The notes under the pieces: generated by a model
What the model saw: only the letters and a program-made list of their open reading frames with translations
The model's database searches: none
Told to the model about the DNA's origin: nothing
Position numbers and translations under genes: made by a program
In this document: positions 45,538-54,328 of the stretch, piece by piece
Layout: every line of letters starts with the position of its first letter
Position numbering within the stretch: position 1 is the stretch's first letter
Assembly (NCBI RefSeq): GCF_900141745.1
Contig: NZ_FSRM01000001.1
Span: forward strand, 2,728,001-2,792,000
Direction: 5' to 3'
DNA: 64,000 nt
Origin: Paraburkholderia phenazinium
Lineage (GTDB): Bacteria; Pseudomonadota; Gammaproteobacteria; Burkholderiales; Burkholderiaceae

Positions 45538-45555
45538 CCCTAAAGAAATCTTCAG
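45538..45555 (+). promoter_or_regulatory. CCCTAA-type motif, site B
   Basis: CCCTAAA-GAAAT-CTTCAG in the divergent region between the IacA-like gene and the histidine kinase. It shares the 13-base core CCTAAAGAAATCT with site D (50772-50789). Confidence 0.5.
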
Positions 45556-45626
45556 ATGGTGCCGGCACAAGGAAATGTTATGGTTCACGGCATACACCTA
45601 CCGCGCTGTTGTGCGCTCTGTGGATC

Positions 45627-47093
45627 ATGACCTTTCCTGCCGAAGAAGACTTTCGTAGCCTGCTGGAAGCACTCACGCTGTGTGTGCTGCTGCACGACGC
45701 CAGGACGAAGGCGATTGTGTGGGCCAATCGTGCCGCCTGCGATGCGCTTGGCTTCACGGTTGACGAGTTGCTGCCGCTGAAGGCGCCCGACATGACGCGG
45801 CCTGCGCCGCAATATCGCCGGGAAATCGGTGTCGGTGCGATGGATCGCTCGATTTCCAACGGCCCGCAGGTCTACGAGTGGTGTTACCGCTCGCGAACCG
45901 GCGTCGACATGCTGTCGGAAGCGATCGCGACGTACGTGCCGCTGCGCGAGCGCGACGTCGTGATGGTGCAGTTTCGCGACATCAGCGCCGAAGAGGCACT
46001 GCGCCAGAAACTGCGTCGCTATGAATCTCGGCTGCGCGAATTCATGCAGGATCTCGGCGAAGGCGTCGCCGTGCTCACCCTGCAGGGCCGGGTGGAGTTC
46101 ATCAGCGAATCGGGGCGTCGTGTGCTCGGCATGGATGAACAGTCCGCAATGGGGGAGGTGCTCGACTATTGCAGCGAACAGGACCGCGACCGTCTGATCG
46201 CGCAGCTCGACAATGCGCCCCGCCTGCGGCCATCGGAGCCACAGCGCTATCGCATTACGCGTCGGGATGGCGCGATTCGCTGGTTGCGCATTACGTGCCG
46301 GCACATCGAGATCGAAGACGATCTCAACGGCCGTCTGATTCACTTTCGCGACATTACCGACGATGTCGAGATCGAGGAGGTCCGCCGCACGGAGGCTCGC
46401 ATGCTCGAATATGCGGGCCGCTATAACGCCCTGGGCGAAATGGCGACCGCGATTGCTCACGAACTGAGCCAGCCGCTGGCAGCGATACGCAATTTCATTG
46501 AAGGCGCGATTCGCCGTCTCGCGCAGCCGGGTCCGCCCGACGATGCGATCTGGGGATTGCGCAGCGCCGACCGGCAAGCCGAGCACGCGGCCCTGATCAT
46601 CAAGAGCGTGCGCGAATATATCGTCAAACGTGAGCCGATCGAATCGCACGCGGATCTGCGCGAGGTGCTGGCCGATGTTGCGTATTTCATCGAGTTGCGT
46701 GCGAAAGATGCCAATGTCACGGTCTCCATCGAGCAGGCGAGCGAACCGTTGCCGGTGTTTTGCGAGCGGATCCTGATCGGACAAGTGATCCTCAACCTTG
46801 CGTTTAACGCCATTGATGCGCTCGCGCACATGCCTTTGCCGCGCCGCCAGTTGCATCTGGCGACCCTGCAGGACGGCACCCAGGCGCTCGTGCAGGTGAT
46901 CGACCGCGGGCCTGGCGTGCCTGCCGATGCTCATGGGCGCCTGTTCGACGGCTTTTCTTCGTCGAAGGTGGGCGGCAACGGCATCGGCTTGACGCTGTGC
47001 AAGAACATCGTGACGCGGCATGGTGGTCAGATATGGGCGAAACCCGTCGCGCAAGGCGGTCTCGAGTGCTGTTTCTCGCTGCCGCTTGCATAG
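45627..47093 (+). CDS. PAS-domain sensor histidine kinase
   Basis: A 488-residue cytoplasmic kinase without membrane segments. Two PAS domains (about 5-125 and 135-250, with the PAC-like ITRRDGAIRWLRITCRHIE) precede the H-box NALGEMATAIAHELSQPLAAI, N-box VILNLAFNAIDAL, G1 DRGPGVP and G2 GNGIGLTLCKNIV. This is the TodS/StyS/FixL-like class that senses aromatic compounds directly. Its partner is the regulator at 42155. The ATG at 45627 is preferred over a TTG at 45609. In Paraburkholderia phytofirmans such a pair controls iac genes, as I recall. Confidence 0.92.
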   Translation: MTFPAEEDFRSLLEALTLCVLLHDARTKAIVWANRAACDALGFTVDELLPLKAPDMTRPAPQYRREIGVGAMDRSISNGPQVYEWCYRSRTGVDMLSEAIATYVPLRERDVVMVQFRDISAEEALRQKLRRYESRLREFMQDLGEGVAVLTLQGRVEFISESGRRVLGMDEQSAMGEVLDYCSEQDRDRLIAQLDNAPRLRPSEPQRYRITRRDGAIRWLRITCRHIEIEDDLNGRLIHFRDITDDVEIEEVRRTEARMLEYAGRYNALGEMATAIAHELSQPLAAIRNFIEGAIRRLAQPGPPDDAIWGLRSADRQAEHAALIIKSVREYIVKREPIESHADLREVLADVAYFIELRAKDANVTVSIEQASEPLPVFCERILIGQVILNLAFNAIDALAHMPLPRRQLHLATLQDGTQALVQVIDRGPGVPADAHGRLFDGFSSSKVGGNGIGLTLCKNIVTRHGGQIWAKPVAQGGLECCFSLPLA

Positions 47094-47172
47094 GCGGCCA
47101 GAGTGGCGTTACTCGTGCGGCGTGCCTGGTTGCGTGGTGTGGCCAGGTGGATTGGTCATGTCGATCGAAAAC

Positions 47173-48144
47173 TCAAAGGTCGAGCACCAGTACCGCCGAT
47201 TTCGAGCGCGATACGCAGCAGCAAATCACCTTGCCGCTTGCGCGCTCCGCTTTGCTAAGACAATGGTCACGATGCTCCGGTTCGCCGCTCGCGACGTCGA
47301 CCATGCAGGTGCCGCAGATGCCTTCACCGCACGACGTTTCCACTTCGATGCCGATTTCCGCCAACGCGTCGACGATCGACGTAGATACATCGACACGCAC
47401 AGTAACGCCGCTGCTCGCAATCCTGACCTCGAACGTGTCAAGGCCGCTTTCGACATTGCCGGCGGCCACAGGCGCTGCGAAGCGTTCCAGATGAACCGCG
47501 TCCTCGCTCAGACGAGTTGAGCCGATCTCGACCACGCGGTCCATGAACGGCGCGGGCCCGCAAGTGTAGAGATGCGTGCCTTCGCGGACGTCGGCGATAC
47601 ATGAACTCAACACCGCATCCAGTTTGTCACGTTCGACGCCGAAGTGAAACTGCACGTGACCCGCAAATGGTGCGCTCGACAGGAGGGGCAGGAAGGCGGC
47701 GTGTTGCTCGCTGCGCGCGAAGTAGTGCAGGATGAACGGGGCATGCTGCCGGACTAGCTGATACGCCATGCTGAGCAAAGGCGTGATACCGATGCCCGCC
47801 GCGATCAACACATGGTCGCCGGCGTCGGGACATAACTGGAACAGATTGCGCGGAGCGCCGATCGTCAGTTCGTTACCGACCTTGACGTCGTCGTGCAGCG
47901 AGCGGGAACCCCCTCGCGACTGCGTCTCGCGCTTGACCGCAAAAGTGTGCACATCGTGCCGCGCCGGGTCGCCGCACAACGAGTACTGACGTGTGACGCC
48001 GGCAGGGCTCGTCACATCGATATGCGCGCCCGGTTCGTAGCGATCGAACGGCAGGCCGTCGATACGCGAGACGCTAAACGAGCGGATATCGCTTGCTTCG
48101 TCGTGAACAGCGTCGACCCGAACGCTGAGTGTGGTTGTTTCCAT
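47173..48144 (-). CDS. PDR/VanB-type oxygenase reductase, IacF-like
   Basis: A 323-residue reductase: FMN-binding ferredoxin-reductase domain with PGAHIDVTSPAG, RQYSLCGD and GAPRNLFQL, the NADH part GIGITPLLSMAYQL and YTCGPAPFMD, and a C-terminal plant-type 2Fe-2S site CGEGICGTC with a later Cys. This class transfers electrons from NADH to Rieske oxygenases such as VanA or IacC. No partner Rieske oxygenase is encoded here besides BenAB, which has its own reductase. It is convergent with the kinase gene and divergent from the porin gene. Confidence 0.9.
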   Translation of the reverse strand: METTTLSVRVDAVHDEASDIRSFSVSRIDGLPFDRYEPGAHIDVTSPAGVTRQYSLCGDPARHDVHTFAVKRETQSRGGSRSLHDDVKVGNELTIGAPRNLFQLCPDAGDHVLIAAGIGITPLLSMAYQLVRQHAPFILHYFARSEQHAAFLPLLSSAPFAGHVQFHFGVERDKLDAVLSSCIADVREGTHLYTCGPAPFMDRVVEIGSTRLSEDAVHLERFAAPVAAGNVESGLDTFEVRIASSGVTVRVDVSTSIVDALAEIGIEVETSCGEGICGTCMVDVASGEPEHRDHCLSKAERASGKVICCCVSRSKSAVLVLDL

Positions 48145-48635
48145 GGTCTTGCTGGGCGCTTGAGGCGAGAAGTAAGCAGGCCGCATGCAACGCTGCATGC
48201 GGTAGTTCGGCAAGCGTAGAGCTATCTGGTGAATCAGGCAAATCGATTAAAAATTGGTTGTTAAATAAGTGCGATGGATATTAAGCGGCAGGGAGGGACA
48301 CGCAATACTCCCGCATTCCTGATATCTGTCGGCCTAATAACTTGAAATATTTTCGATCGATTTGACCGATATATACGGTGCCTCCACACTGGGTGCACCT
48401 TGAATCTGAAGCGATGCTGCAATGTTGTACGCAAGCAGAGCCAGATCGACGGGTCGGCAGATCACGCTTTTCCATTATTAATAAGGATAGCTGATTGTAC
48501 TGAAGGAGACTGCCGAGAATTCCCGCTTTGAAATGACAGTTTCGAGGCGGGAGTCCCCATGTAGCGCTGTGCCCTAAAAAATCTAAAGACGGTCCTCACT
48601 GAAGGCCGACATACTTGAAGGTGGAGAATTTTTCG
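48145..48635. other. Divergent promoter region, reductase/porin
   Basis: A 491-bp gap with A+T-rich parts (about 48236-48290) and no convincing gene. It carries the CCCTAA-type motif at 48572-48588, 48 bp before the porin start, and presumably promoters for both neighbours. Confidence 0.5.
48572..48588 (+). promoter_or_regulatory. CCCTAA-type motif, site C
   Basis: CCCTAAA-AAAT-CTAAAG; matches site A (41948) in 13 of 17 positions. Location just upstream of the porin gene fits an activator or promoter site. Confidence 0.5.
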
Positions 48636-49721
48636 ATGAAGAAACTGCTTTTTGGCGCGCTCTGCGCTACCTGCGGCGCATCTGCAGTGCACGCGCAGAG
48701 TTCGGTCACCCTGTACGGGCTCATGGATGTCGGTATCACCTCGGTGTCGAATCAAGGCGGAAGCCGCGACATCTCGCTTGCTACGGGCATGCTCTCGCCC
48801 AACCTGTTCGGTATCACCGGTGTGGATGATCTTGGCGGTGGTCTGAAGGCGATCTTCAAGCTTGAAGGGCAGTTCGAAATGGGCACTGGTGCGCTCGATG
48901 GAACCGAGTTCGGCCGTCAATCATGGGTGGGCCTGGAAAGCGTCAGTTGGGGGGCGCTGACGGCCGGAAATCAGTATGACTACATGTTTACTTCGCTGTC
49001 GAAAAACCGGCTTGGCCCCGAGCTGCCCCTCGTGTCGATGAACAACCTGCGGCAAGGTCCTTTCGCGGCGCTGGGAAAACCACTGGTCCCAACCGGCGAC
49101 TTCGATTTCGATCGTACCGCGGGCGCGCAACGGTTGAACAATTCATTGCGCTATCAGTCGGCGTCGATCGACGGGCTGACCGTCGGCGGGATGTATGAGT
49201 TTGGGGGCGTGGCGGGATCGCTTGGCAACAGCAGTGCCTACAGCTTCGGGGCGGACTTTATCAAGGGTACGTACTCCATCGACGCCGCCTACACGATGGT
49301 GAAATACGCCGCGATCAACAACGGCAACAGCGGCATCCGGAACTTCGGCTTCGGTGGCCGGATTGCAGTACTCGACGGATGGGCGGACGTGCTCTACACG
49401 AACACGCTGAACACGTTCACCGGCGCGCAGATCAATGTGTTCGAAGTCGGCGGGACCTATCCGCTCACGACATTCGCGAGCATCGGAGTTTCATACGACT
49501 ACATGAAGGGGAATCAGGTGCTGGATGGCAACAAGGCGAATCAGTTCAACCTGACGCTCGACTATGGGTTGTCCAAAAGTACCGATGTGTACCTCAGCGC
49601 GGTGTATCAGCGCGCAAGCGGCGACCCTGCTACGGCGCAAGCGTGGATTATCGGCACGGGCGCAGCATCGTCGGATGGCAATCAGACTCTTGTGCGCGTG
49701 GGGATGCGACACCTCTTCTGA
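48636..49721 (+). CDS. Outer-membrane porin, OmpC/OpcP type
   Basis: A 361-residue beta-barrel with signal peptide MKKLLFGALCATCGASAVHA and the start QSSVTLYGLMDVGITSVSNQGG typical of Burkholderiales porins. FGRQSWVGLESVSWGALTAGNQYDYM is the eyelet-region block, and the chain ends VRVGMRHLF with the C-terminal Phe needed for outer-membrane assembly. It probably lets the aromatic substrate of the cluster into the periplasm. GGAG precedes the ATG at 48636. Confidence 0.95.
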   Translation: MKKLLFGALCATCGASAVHAQSSVTLYGLMDVGITSVSNQGGSRDISLATGMLSPNLFGITGVDDLGGGLKAIFKLEGQFEMGTGALDGTEFGRQSWVGLESVSWGALTAGNQYDYMFTSLSKNRLGPELPLVSMNNLRQGPFAALGKPLVPTGDFDFDRTAGAQRLNNSLRYQSASIDGLTVGGMYEFGGVAGSLGNSSAYSFGADFIKGTYSIDAAYTMVKYAAINNGNSGIRNFGFGGRIAVLDGWADVLYTNTLNTFTGAQINVFEVGGTYPLTTFASIGVSYDYMKGNQVLDGNKANQFNLTLDYGLSKSTDVYLSAVYQRASGDPATAQAWIIGTGAASSDGNQTLVRVGMRHLF

Positions 49722-49752
49722 TAGACGGCGAGGTTATTGATGCATGGGAAAC

Positions 49753-50673
49753 TCAAAGCGCCTGAAATTTGCCGATGATCTCTGCCATCAACAGGCGTAA
49801 CCACAGATTCCCTTCGTCCTTGTCAAAATTGGCATGCCAGTGCAGCGTCACGGCGGCGCCAGGCAATCGCACGGGTGGTTCATAGATAGCGAACTGCCCG
49901 TCGCGATTGAAGATATGCGCGAGGCGCCGCGGCAGCGTGGCGTACCAATCGGTCACTCCAAGCACGTTCGGCACCGATGCGAAGCGCGACAGTTCAAGTG
50001 CCACCGTGGGATGAATGCCCTGGGCACGAAGCGCGTCGTTAACGCTATGGTGGCTGTGCTCGATCGACGTGACACGCACGTGAGCCGCTTCGTTGAACTG
50101 CTGTGGCGTCAGCGTCGCGCTACGAGGCAGGCCCGGCCGCCGACGCGTCATGCAGACATAGGTTTCCTCGAACAACGTCAGGTGGCTTGTCGTGGCGGTA
50201 AGGCGCGGCAAATGACCGATTGCGAAATCGAGCCGGTTCGCACGCATCGCCTCGTCGATTTCATCAATGGGCGTTGCACCCACCTGCAACTTTATATGTG
50301 GCGCGCGCTGACCGAGCGCTTCGCAGATGGGCGGTAAATAGGCAAGCTCGCCCGCATCCGATAGGGAAAGACGAAAGGTTCGCGCGCTGATGACCGGGTC
50401 GAACCGTTCGGCGTGGCGCATGGCTTCGCGTACCGTATCCAAAGCGCGCCCGACGATCTCCGACAGTTCCAGCGCAGTAGGGGTTGGCTGCATGCCGGAA
50501 CGGGTACGGATAAAAAGCGGGTCGTTGAAGAGTGTGCGCAAGCGCCCCAATGAATAGCTGATGGCAGGCTGCGAAAGGGTCAACCGTTCGCCCGCCTGCG
50601 TCAGGCTGCGCTCTTCGACAATGGCGTGAAACACGCGCAGCAGATTCAGGTCGATGCTATCTATCGAGTTCAT
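49753..50673 (-). CDS. LysR family transcriptional regulator
   Basis: A 306-residue LysR protein of the NodD/LeuO-like branch: DLNLLRVFHAIVEERSLTQAGERLTLSQPAISYSLGRLRTLFNDPLFIRTRSGMQPTPTALEL. The effector part has FRLSLSDAGELAYLPPICEAL and DFAIGHLPRL. It lies between the porin (convergent) and the MFS gene (same strand, upstream). It may correspond to the additional LysR regulator seen in some iac clusters. The motif at 50772-50789 lies 99 bp before its start, so it could belong to the same regulon. Confidence 0.92.
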   Translation of the reverse strand: MNSIDSIDLNLLRVFHAIVEERSLTQAGERLTLSQPAISYSLGRLRTLFNDPLFIRTRSGMQPTPTALELSEIVGRALDTVREAMRHAERFDPVISARTFRLSLSDAGELAYLPPICEALGQRAPHIKLQVGATPIDEIDEAMRANRLDFAIGHLPRLTATTSHLTLFEETYVCMTRRRPGLPRSATLTPQQFNEAAHVRVTSIEHSHHSVNDALRAQGIHPTVALELSRFASVPNVLGVTDWYATLPRRLAHIFNRDGQFAIYEPPVRLPGAAVTLHWHANFDKDEGNLWLRLLMAEIIGKFQAL

Positions 50674-50771
50674 TTTGCGGCACGTGAAGGGAGGAGGGAG
50701 ATACATGTTGGGCTGGCATTGAATGTAGTCTCACGTCAATTTTGTGCATATAAGTAGCACTAACACCCCGC

Positions 50772-50789
50772 GTAAAGATTTCTTTAGGC
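50772..50789 (-). promoter_or_regulatory. CCCTAA-type motif, site D
   Basis: On the minus strand GCCTAAA-GAAAT-CTTTAC. Its core TAAAG-N4-CTTTA is a perfect inverted repeat. It lies upstream of the LysR gene. Confidence 0.5.
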
Positions 50790-50936
50790 AGGGTGGGGCG
50801 AGTGAGTGACAAGGTTTCGAAAGCAGGCTGGACGAAAACTGGATGCCCTATAGAAGACAGATGGGCAACGGAAGCAACGTCGTGATGAAAGAGGCAAGCT
50901 CGCCGGTCAAAGTGAATGGCCGGCATTGGGGTGCCG

Positions 50937-52346
50937 TCAGACTGGCGTATCTGCCGTGATCCTTGAGCCTGTGGCAAAGGGCTCGTTGACCTTTGCCACG
51001 GTTGACTTGCCGGCTTCGCGGGCAATACTCAGGCGAAACTGCTTGCAGCCCAGCCACAGCAGGCCGATTGCCAGCAGCGTCGCAATGAGGTTGACGGCCG
51101 ACATCGACATGCCCACCATTTTCGGCGAACCGAATACCTGGTCGGTCAGTAGTGCCACAAGTGTCGTGCCGATCCCCAGTGCGATCAGGTTGGAAATCAG
51201 CAGGAAAACAGCAGAAATCTGCGCACGCATCTGATTGGGCGAGAGCGTCTGCATCGCGGCGGTGGAAGTCGGCATTGGGAACGAGGCGAAGAACATTGCC
51301 ACTACCAGCAAGCCTAGCGATAACGTCAGGTTACTCACTTGCGTGAACATCACAGCCGGCACGAGCATGCCAATTGCGCCGATGGTGCCCGCGAGCATCG
51401 GCCCATCCGCGCGGCCCTTCTTCATCAGCCAGTCGTTGAGCCAGCTGCCGCAAAACACGCCGGTGGTATTGGCGATCAACAGGATCGCGCCGAGGGTGTA
51501 GCCAGCTTCGACCGGCGACAGTCCAAAGCGGCGCATATAGAATGCGGGTGTCCAGCTCATCAGGCAATACAGTGTCATGGCGTAGAACGAGAAGCCGAGG
51601 TAGTGGCATGCGAACGTTTTGCCGTGCTCGCGGATAAAGCGCAGCGAGTCCAGCATCGATACGCGCCTCGCCTGGCCCGTGCTGTCTTGAACCAGTCCTT
51701 TACGTTGCGGATCTCGCACGGTGAGGATAAAGAGCAACGCCACCAGAAAACCAGGCAAGCCGACAATTACGAACGTCAGCTGCCATGAGTGGATATCGCC
51801 AAGCAGGGGCACGGACAGGGTGGTTATCTGTTTGAGCAGATGAATGACATAGCCGCCGATCAGAAACGCAACGCCCCCGCCAATAAACGAGCCGAGCGAA
51901 TAGATGGCCACCGCACGTCCGAGCTTCTCTTTAGGAAAGTAGTCGCTCAACATCGAATAGGTGCCAGGCGATAGCGCTGCTTCGCCCACTCCCACGCTTA
52001 GGCGTGCCAGGAACATTTGAACGAAGGTCTGGCTGACCCCGCATGCGGCGGTCGCAAGACTCCACAACGCAATCCCGGTTGCGATGATGCGCGGGCGCGC
52101 GAAGCGGTCCGCGAGATACGCGAGCGGCATGCCCATGACCGCATAAAACAGCGAGAACGCAAAGCCGTGCAAAAGGCTGAACTGCGTGTCGCTCAAATGC
52201 AGGTCTCTTTTGATCGGCTCGATCATCAGCGCCAGCACCTGCCGGTCGACGAAAGAAAACACATACGCAAGCATGCAAATCAACACCACGTACCATTCGT
52301 ATGTATAGCGCCTGCGCAGAGGCGTGCTGCTGGTTGAAGCGGCCAT
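50937..52346 (-). CDS. MFS transporter, spinster/aromatic-acid-like
   Basis: A 469-residue twelve-segment transporter. The start RYTYEWYVVLICMLAYVFSFVDRQVLALMIEPIKRDLHLSDTQFSLLHGFAFSLFYAVMGMPLAYLADRFARPR carries the family motif between TM2 and TM3, and LARLSVGVGEAALSPGTYSMLSDYF is typical of the MFS group found with aromatic and indolic catabolism genes. It probably imports the pathway substrate. AGGAG precedes the ATG at 52346. It is the outermost gene of the proposed indolic cluster. Confidence 0.92.
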   Translation of the reverse strand: MAASTSSTPLRRRYTYEWYVVLICMLAYVFSFVDRQVLALMIEPIKRDLHLSDTQFSLLHGFAFSLFYAVMGMPLAYLADRFARPRIIATGIALWSLATAACGVSQTFVQMFLARLSVGVGEAALSPGTYSMLSDYFPKEKLGRAVAIYSLGSFIGGGVAFLIGGYVIHLLKQITTLSVPLLGDIHSWQLTFVIVGLPGFLVALLFILTVRDPQRKGLVQDSTGQARRVSMLDSLRFIREHGKTFACHYLGFSFYAMTLYCLMSWTPAFYMRRFGLSPVEAGYTLGAILLIANTTGVFCGSWLNDWLMKKGRADGPMLAGTIGAIGMLVPAVMFTQVSNLTLSLGLLVVAMFFASFPMPTSTAAMQTLSPNQMRAQISAVFLLISNLIALGIGTTLVALLTDQVFGSPKMVGMSMSAVNLIATLLAIGLLWLGCKQFRLSIAREAGKSTVAKVNEPFATGSRITADTPV

Positions 52347-52851
52347 TCGGTTCTCCTGTATTCGGGATTCAGCCGTGTAAGACGGTTCTGTGTGTGCTTG
52401 AGCATTGCGAGGGTCGCCAACGAGCGATCCGAAATGCAGCGTACGCAAACAAATTTCCGGAAGATATGCGCAATGTCTTCAGCAGTACTGTTGCTTTTCC
52501 CTAAGGGGATAAAGGTTTCACCAGGGGGAGGGGTGTGCAAAGGCGTGTGCGGTAGAGATGAGGCTGAGGTTCGCGAACGCGGGCAATCGCAGTGAAGGCA
52601 GCGTGCAGACTCTTGATCACTCGGGTTAGTACTCGTTTGACGGTAGCGAACGTAACCGTCGAGAATGGTCTGATTTACATTGTCGGGGGTGACGCCGGTG
52701 CTTCAGGAATTGGCGAAGAATATTTGGACCGCTTCGGTTCATCATTCTTTCATCGGTTTGCACGTCGGCACGCGGATGACTGTGATTCGCCTGTCATCGG
52801 GCTAGCTGCTGCTGCATTCGCCCGTCGCGACCGATTGATTGGAGACCTCCC
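52347..52851. other. Intergenic region before SnoaL-like gene
   Basis: About 505 bp. A fifth, weaker CCCTAA-like site, CCCTAAGGGGATAAAGG, is at 52499-52515, 153 bp before the MFS start. An 87-codon frame at 52592-52855 has no family features and no ribosome site; I do not call it a gene. Confidence 0.4.
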
Positions 52852-53328
52852 ATGAGCAGATTGCTGCTGGCGATGGCCATCGTGTTCACCGCCGTCGGCG
52901 CGGCGACTTCAGCTCGCGCGGACGTGGATTCAGACACGGCCGCCATCACGAATCGGCTGCAACGTTGGACGGAGGCGTTCAACGCTCGCGATGCTGCAGG
53001 GGTCTGCGACCTGTTCGCCCCCGATCTGATTTCGACCGTTCCCGAGGCGCCTGATGGTAGCCGGGACGCGCTCTGCGGGCGGCTAAAGGCTGTGCTGGCA
53101 AAACCTGAGTTGCAACTTCACTACGACAGTCCCGATCTTCGCGAGATCATTGTTTCCGGGGATATCGCCATAGTCCGGCTGTTCTGGACACTTACTGCGC
53201 AGAAGGGGGGCAAGTCGAGCGTGAGTACCGAAGCGGGGATGGACATTTTCAAACGGCAGCCCGATGGCAAGTGGTCCATTGCCCGGTTCATTTCGTTCAG
53301 CGCTACGCCGAACGAAGTGCTTCCGTAA
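52852..53328 (+). CDS. Exported SnoaL/DUF4440-like protein
   Basis: A 158-residue protein with signal peptide MSRLLLAMAIVFTAVGAATSARA. The mature part has the NTF2/SnoaL fold pattern: DTAAITNRLQRWTEAFNARDAAGVCDLFAPDLIST, then REIIVSGDIAIVRLFWTLTAQ and MDIFKRQPDGKWSIARFISF. Such proteins bind small ligands or act as ketosteroid-isomerase-like enzymes; no catalytic residues can be assigned. GGAG lies before the ATG. It stands alone, convergent with a LysR gene. Confidence 0.88.
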   Translation: MSRLLLAMAIVFTAVGAATSARADVDSDTAAITNRLQRWTEAFNARDAAGVCDLFAPDLISTVPEAPDGSRDALCGRLKAVLAKPELQLHYDSPDLREIIVSGDIAIVRLFWTLTAQKGGKSSVSTEAGMDIFKRQPDGKWSIARFISFSATPNEVLP

Positions 53329-53376
53329 GCAGCCGCTCGTTGCGGCGAAGACTTGTCCCCGAGTTCAGCTCGTCGA

Positions 53377-54234
53377 TTATGAAATCCGCACCAACCGCTC
53401 GCGCACATACCGCGCAAACTCCTGCGCAGCAGGTGGCACGACTGACGGCAGGCGCAGATTAATCGAAAAGTTTGGCAAGCCAGGGAGATCATCGTCGCCA
53501 CTCAGAATCTCGAGGTCGGCGGGGATGGTCGAGGCGAGCCATGCGGTAACAGCCAGGTCGCTGCGTACGGTGGCGGTGGTGGCCTCGAGGTTGCCGCTCT
53601 CGAACACGGTGCGCCATTCGATGCCCTGGTCGCGAAGTGCCGCCAGCACCACCGGCCTGAAGCCACAGGAATCGGCGACCATCGAGATAGGCAGCGGCCG
53701 TTTCAGATGCGCGTTTCCGCCGCGCGCGCCGACCCACACGAGCTGCTCGACGCGCAGGCATTCGCCGCTCGCCACACCAGCAGTTTCCTCTACGACCGCG
53801 AGATCGAGCGAACCGACGTCCATCGCATCGCTCAGTTCAGGAGACGTTGCGCACACCAGTGATACCTCGACGTTCGGATAAGCCTCGCCGAACGCCTTGA
53901 ACACCGGTGGAAAGTGCGTTCCGACCAGATCATACGGAACGCCGACCCTGAGCTTGCCGTACACCGGGTGCGCCGTCATGTCGACCCAGATTTCGTCGTT
54001 CATGCCGAGCAGGCGCTTCGCCTTGCCGAGAAAACGTTCGCCGACGGGCGATAGTTCGAGCCGGCGCCCGTCGCGCTCGAACAGGACACAATCGAAGGTT
54101 TCCTCCAGCCGCTTGATCTGCTGGCTGACCGCGCCTTGCGTCAGATGAAGGATATTCGCCGCGACCGTCATGCTGCCGGTGTCGGCCACCGTCACGAACG
54201 TGCGGACGAGGGTGATGTCGAGATTCCTGTTCAT
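53377..54234 (-). CDS. LysR family regulator of the lysE-type exporter
   Basis: A 285-residue LysR protein: LDITLVRTFVTVADTGSMTVAANILHLTQGAVSQQIKRLEETFDCVLFERDGRRLELSPVGERFLGKAKRLLGMNDE. The effector domain contains LRVGVPYDLVGTHFPPVFKAFGEAYPNVEVSLVCATSPEL. It is divergent from the LysE-family exporter at 54329 with a 94-bp gap, so it probably controls that gene. The ATG at 54234 begins the helix-turn-helix domain directly. Confidence 0.92.
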   Translation of the reverse strand: MNRNLDITLVRTFVTVADTGSMTVAANILHLTQGAVSQQIKRLEETFDCVLFERDGRRLELSPVGERFLGKAKRLLGMNDEIWVDMTAHPVYGKLRVGVPYDLVGTHFPPVFKAFGEAYPNVEVSLVCATSPELSDAMDVGSLDLAVVEETAGVASGECLRVEQLVWVGARGGNAHLKRPLPISMVADSCGFRPVVLAALRDQGIEWRTVFESGNLEATTATVRSDLAVTAWLASTIPADLEILSGDDDLPGLPNFSINLRLPSVVPPAAQEFARYVRERLVRIS

Positions 54235-54328
54235 ACAGACATTATGTCCCGTAATGGATGGCATCAGTATTCTTCGTTTCACTAATGCCCAGCGGTTGCT
54301 TACACTGCGGTCTCATTTAGGGATCGCC

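Noticed and set aside
45585..47054. Minus-strand frame of 489 codons
   Set aside because: Antisense shadow of the PAS histidine kinase, whose domains are unambiguous.
52592..52855. 87-codon frame upstream of the SnoaL-like gene
   Set aside because: No ribosome site, no family features, and it overlaps the ribosome site of the real gene.
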